From the NCBI GenBank assembly GCA_014380965.1, contig JACMIV010000086.1:1-7524 (forward strand): a stretch of DNA of 7,524 bases, read 5' to 3'. The notes beneath the pieces are model-generated. The model worked only from the letters and a program-made list of their open reading frames with translations, was not told the DNA's origin and did no database searches. This DNA is from Rhizobiaceae bacterium (lineage in GTDB: Bacteria > Pseudomonadota > Alphaproteobacteria > Rhizobiales > Rhizobiaceae). Both the position numbers and the translations under genes were made by a program. Shown piece after piece: positions 6,286 through 7,524 of the stretch; position 1 is the first letter of the stretch, and each line of letters opens with the position of its first letter.

Positions 6286-7079
6286 GCCGCTCCGTCTCCC
6301 GATCCCGTGTTCCCACTGTGACCTAAGAGCGTGCTCGCCGAAAGCCACCGGGCGCCGCCATGTTTCGCCGTAAAATCCAAAAGCTGTGCAAGAAAGGCGA
6401 GGGTCTCGGCGTCGTGCACGAGATGGTGGGTGAGAAGGCCCGTCGGCTCCTCTGCGTCGACCGCGCCGGAGAGCACTGCGTCGAGACGCAGGATCAGCGC
6501 GCGAAGACAGGCCGGGCCGCCGACGAAGCCGCGCGTGCTCCGCCAGTCGACCGGGTCGACATGCGTGTTGACGACGAGAAGTCCAGCAGCACCATGCGAG
6601 GACGCCCGGGCCCCGAAGGTCGACAGCGCCCTCGTCCCGATCGACGGGAGGTGGCGGACCAGCGCGGGCGCGATCCGGTTCCAGGGCGGCACCAGCATCG
6701 GGGCGACGTTCGGGAAGATCGACAGCCTTTCCCGCCCGCTTTCGAGTTCCGCAAGCATTGCTTCGATCGGGCGATCCGACCCGAGCTCGCATTTCTTGCT
6801 CCCCGGCGCACTGTGATCGTCATGGGCGAAGCCGTGCTGGAGGACGGTCACACCGGCTTCGCCGGCCAGCCTTTCTGCAAGGGCCGGCTGGGCCTTCGCC
6901 GGAATGACGGCCAGCGCCAGGGGGACCGCGTGGTCGGCGGCTATCGCGATCAGCCGGTCGAGTCGAGCGGTCGGCGCGACCGCATCGTCGTCGCGCAGCC
7001 AGAAGGCGGCGCCACCGGCCGCCTCCGCACGATCGAGACGCTCGCCAAGCGCGCCCCAGAGACGATCCTCTTCGCTCAT
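6282..7079 (-). CDS. polysaccharide deacetylase-like protein (CE4/NodB type), cytoplasmic
   Basis: 265 residues. CE4 enzymes remove N- or O-acetyl groups from polysaccharides using a metal held by one Asp and two His. Here Leu-Arg-Asp-Asp-Asp-Ala (residues 28-33) fits the catalytic/metal Asp motif, His-Gly-Phe-Ala-His (82-86) fits the HxxxH metal motif, Pro-Pro-Trp-Asn-Arg (131-135) fits the groove motif, and Thr-His-His-Leu-Val-His (217-222) fits the late catalytic His region. The motifs occur in family order. There is no signal peptide or membrane segment, so it should be cytoplasmic, unlike peptidoglycan or chitin deacetylases that are exported. The start at 7079 overlaps the glycosyltransferase stop and the stop overlaps the ATPase-lyase start, so it is translationally coupled on both sides. 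No strong ribosome binding site precedes it. The substrate is unknown; a sugar intermediate handled by the neighbouring transferase or lyase is an inference. Confidence 0.85.
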   Translation of the reverse strand: MSEEDRLWGALGERLDRAEAAGGAAFWLRDDDAVAPTARLDRLIAIAADHAVPLALAVIPAKAQPALAERLAGEAGVTVLQHGFAHDDHSAPGSKKCELGSDRPIEAMLAELESGRERLSIFPNVAPMLVPPWNRIAPALVRHLPSIGTRALSTFGARASSHGAAGLLVVNTHVDPVDWRSTRGFVGGPACLRALILRLDAVLSGAVDAEEPTGLLTHHLVHDAETLAFLAQLLDFTAKHGGARWLSASTLLGHSGNTGSGDGAA

Positions 7080-7524
7080 GTCGACGATCGTTTCACCGCA
7101 CTCGCGTGCTCGGCGACGATGGCGGCCGTGTTCGCGGCTCCCTCCAGCGCGAAGTCCACGGGTCTCATCGCGCGGCGCCGCGGCGCGTCCGCGATCGCAG
7201 CGTCGATTGCGGCTGCGAAAGGTTCGACGCCCATCTGGTCCATAGGGAGGATGTGTAGATAGAGGCGCTCGGCGAGGCGTCGGGCCCGGTCCTCCTGCTC
7301 GGTCTCGTCACCCTCCGAAAAGGGCACGACGATCGCGGGAACGCCGCTTCTCAGGATATCGATCGTGGTGTTGTAGCCGCCCTGCGAGATCGAAAGTTCG
7401 GCCCTGCCGAGCACGGCGGGGAAGTCGCTGCGGAAGCGCTCGACGATGATATGCCCTCCGCCGGTGCGGGCCGCATCGGACGCAGCGGCGACGATCCGAT
7501 CGAACTCCGGCGCCGGAAGACGCG
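7076..7524 (-). CDS. GT-B glycosyltransferase, family 28/MurG-like C-terminal domain (5' end outside window)
   Basis: Only the last 148 codons are present; the frame is open to the window edge, so the start lies beyond it. The in-frame GTG at 7414 is internal and not a start, because homologous sequence continues upstream of it. The visible part is the nucleotide-sugar-binding half of a GT-B enzyme: an Arg-Phe-Arg-x-Asp-Phe stretch, then Ser-Gln-Gly-Gly-Tyr-Asn-Thr (visible residues 46-52), then Gly-Val-Pro-Ala-Ile-Val-Val-Pro-Phe and an acidic segment with Glu-Gln. This is the arrangement that holds the sugar nucleotide in MurG and MGT/UGT-type enzymes. It would transfer a sugar from an NDP-sugar on the cytoplasmic side; donor and acceptor cannot be read. 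It is the first gene of the window's operon, and its TGA overlaps the ATG of the deacetylase gene (ATGA, 7079-7076). A glycolipid or polysaccharide glycosyltransferase is equally possible. Confidence 0.85.
   Translation of the reverse strand, partial: RLPAPEFDRIVAAASDAARTGGGHIIVERFRSDFPAVLGRAELSISQGGYNTTIDILRSGVPAIVVPFSEGDETEQEDRARRLAERLYLHILPMDQMGVEPFAAAIDAAIADAPRRRAMRPVDFALEGAANTAAIVAEHASAVKRSST

Noticed and set aside
6286..6792. Upstream extension of the ATPase-lyase frame by 169 codons
   Set aside because: The extra residues are Arg/Pro-rich without homology and run inside the deacetylase gene; the ATG at 6285 matches the family N-terminus and the ATGA junction.
1..7524. Insertion sequences, CRISPR arrays, tRNA or rRNA genes, operon promoter or terminator
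   Set aside because: None was seen: coding sequence fills the window, no tandem or spaced repeats stand out, and no gene gap exceeds 18 bases.

Overview
The window reads as one stretch of a GC-rich alphaproteobacterial genome, most likely Rhizobiales/Hyphomicrobiales. This rests on strongly GC-biased third codon positions and on proteins that resemble rhizobial Opp-family transporters, FkbM enzymes and MurG/MGT-like glycosyltransferases. Every gene I can support is on the minus strand, so the operon runs from high to low coordinates. Almost every base is coding, there is no gap long enough for an internal promoter or terminator, and both ends of the operon lie outside the window.

In order of transcription: (1) 7524-7076, the C-terminal part of a GT-B (family 28/MurG-like) glycosyltransferase; (2) 7079-6282, a CE4/NodB-type polysaccharide deacetylase-like protein without a signal peptide; (3) 6285-3562, a 907-residue protein with two complete Opp/Dpp-type ABC ATPase domains followed in the same frame by a heparin-lyase-I/PL20-like polysaccharide lyase domain; (4) 3565-2291, an FkbM methyltransferase with an N-terminal domain resembling part of a GT2 fold; (5) 2278-278, a large exported family 5 substrate-binding protein; (6) 259-1, the N-terminus of a DppB/OppB-type permease. 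The three junctions between genes 1-4 are all 4-base ATGA stop/start overlaps. The binding protein and the permease follow after 12 and 18 bases.

Taken together this looks like an Opp-type importer whose ATPase subunit carries its own polysaccharide-cleaving domain, co-expressed with three glycan-handling enzymes: glycosyltransferase, deacetylase and methyltransferase. All enzymatic parts appear cytoplasmic, and only the binding protein has an export signal. My working hypothesis (inference) is uptake and processing, or recycling, of an acidic, probably uronic-acid-containing oligosaccharide rather than plain peptide uptake. The most notable points are the ATPase-lyase fusion, which keeps the Gln-x-His and Lys-x-Gly-x-Tyr residue pairs of active lyases, and a good ribosome binding site inside the fused gene just before the lyase part, which might also let the lyase be made alone.
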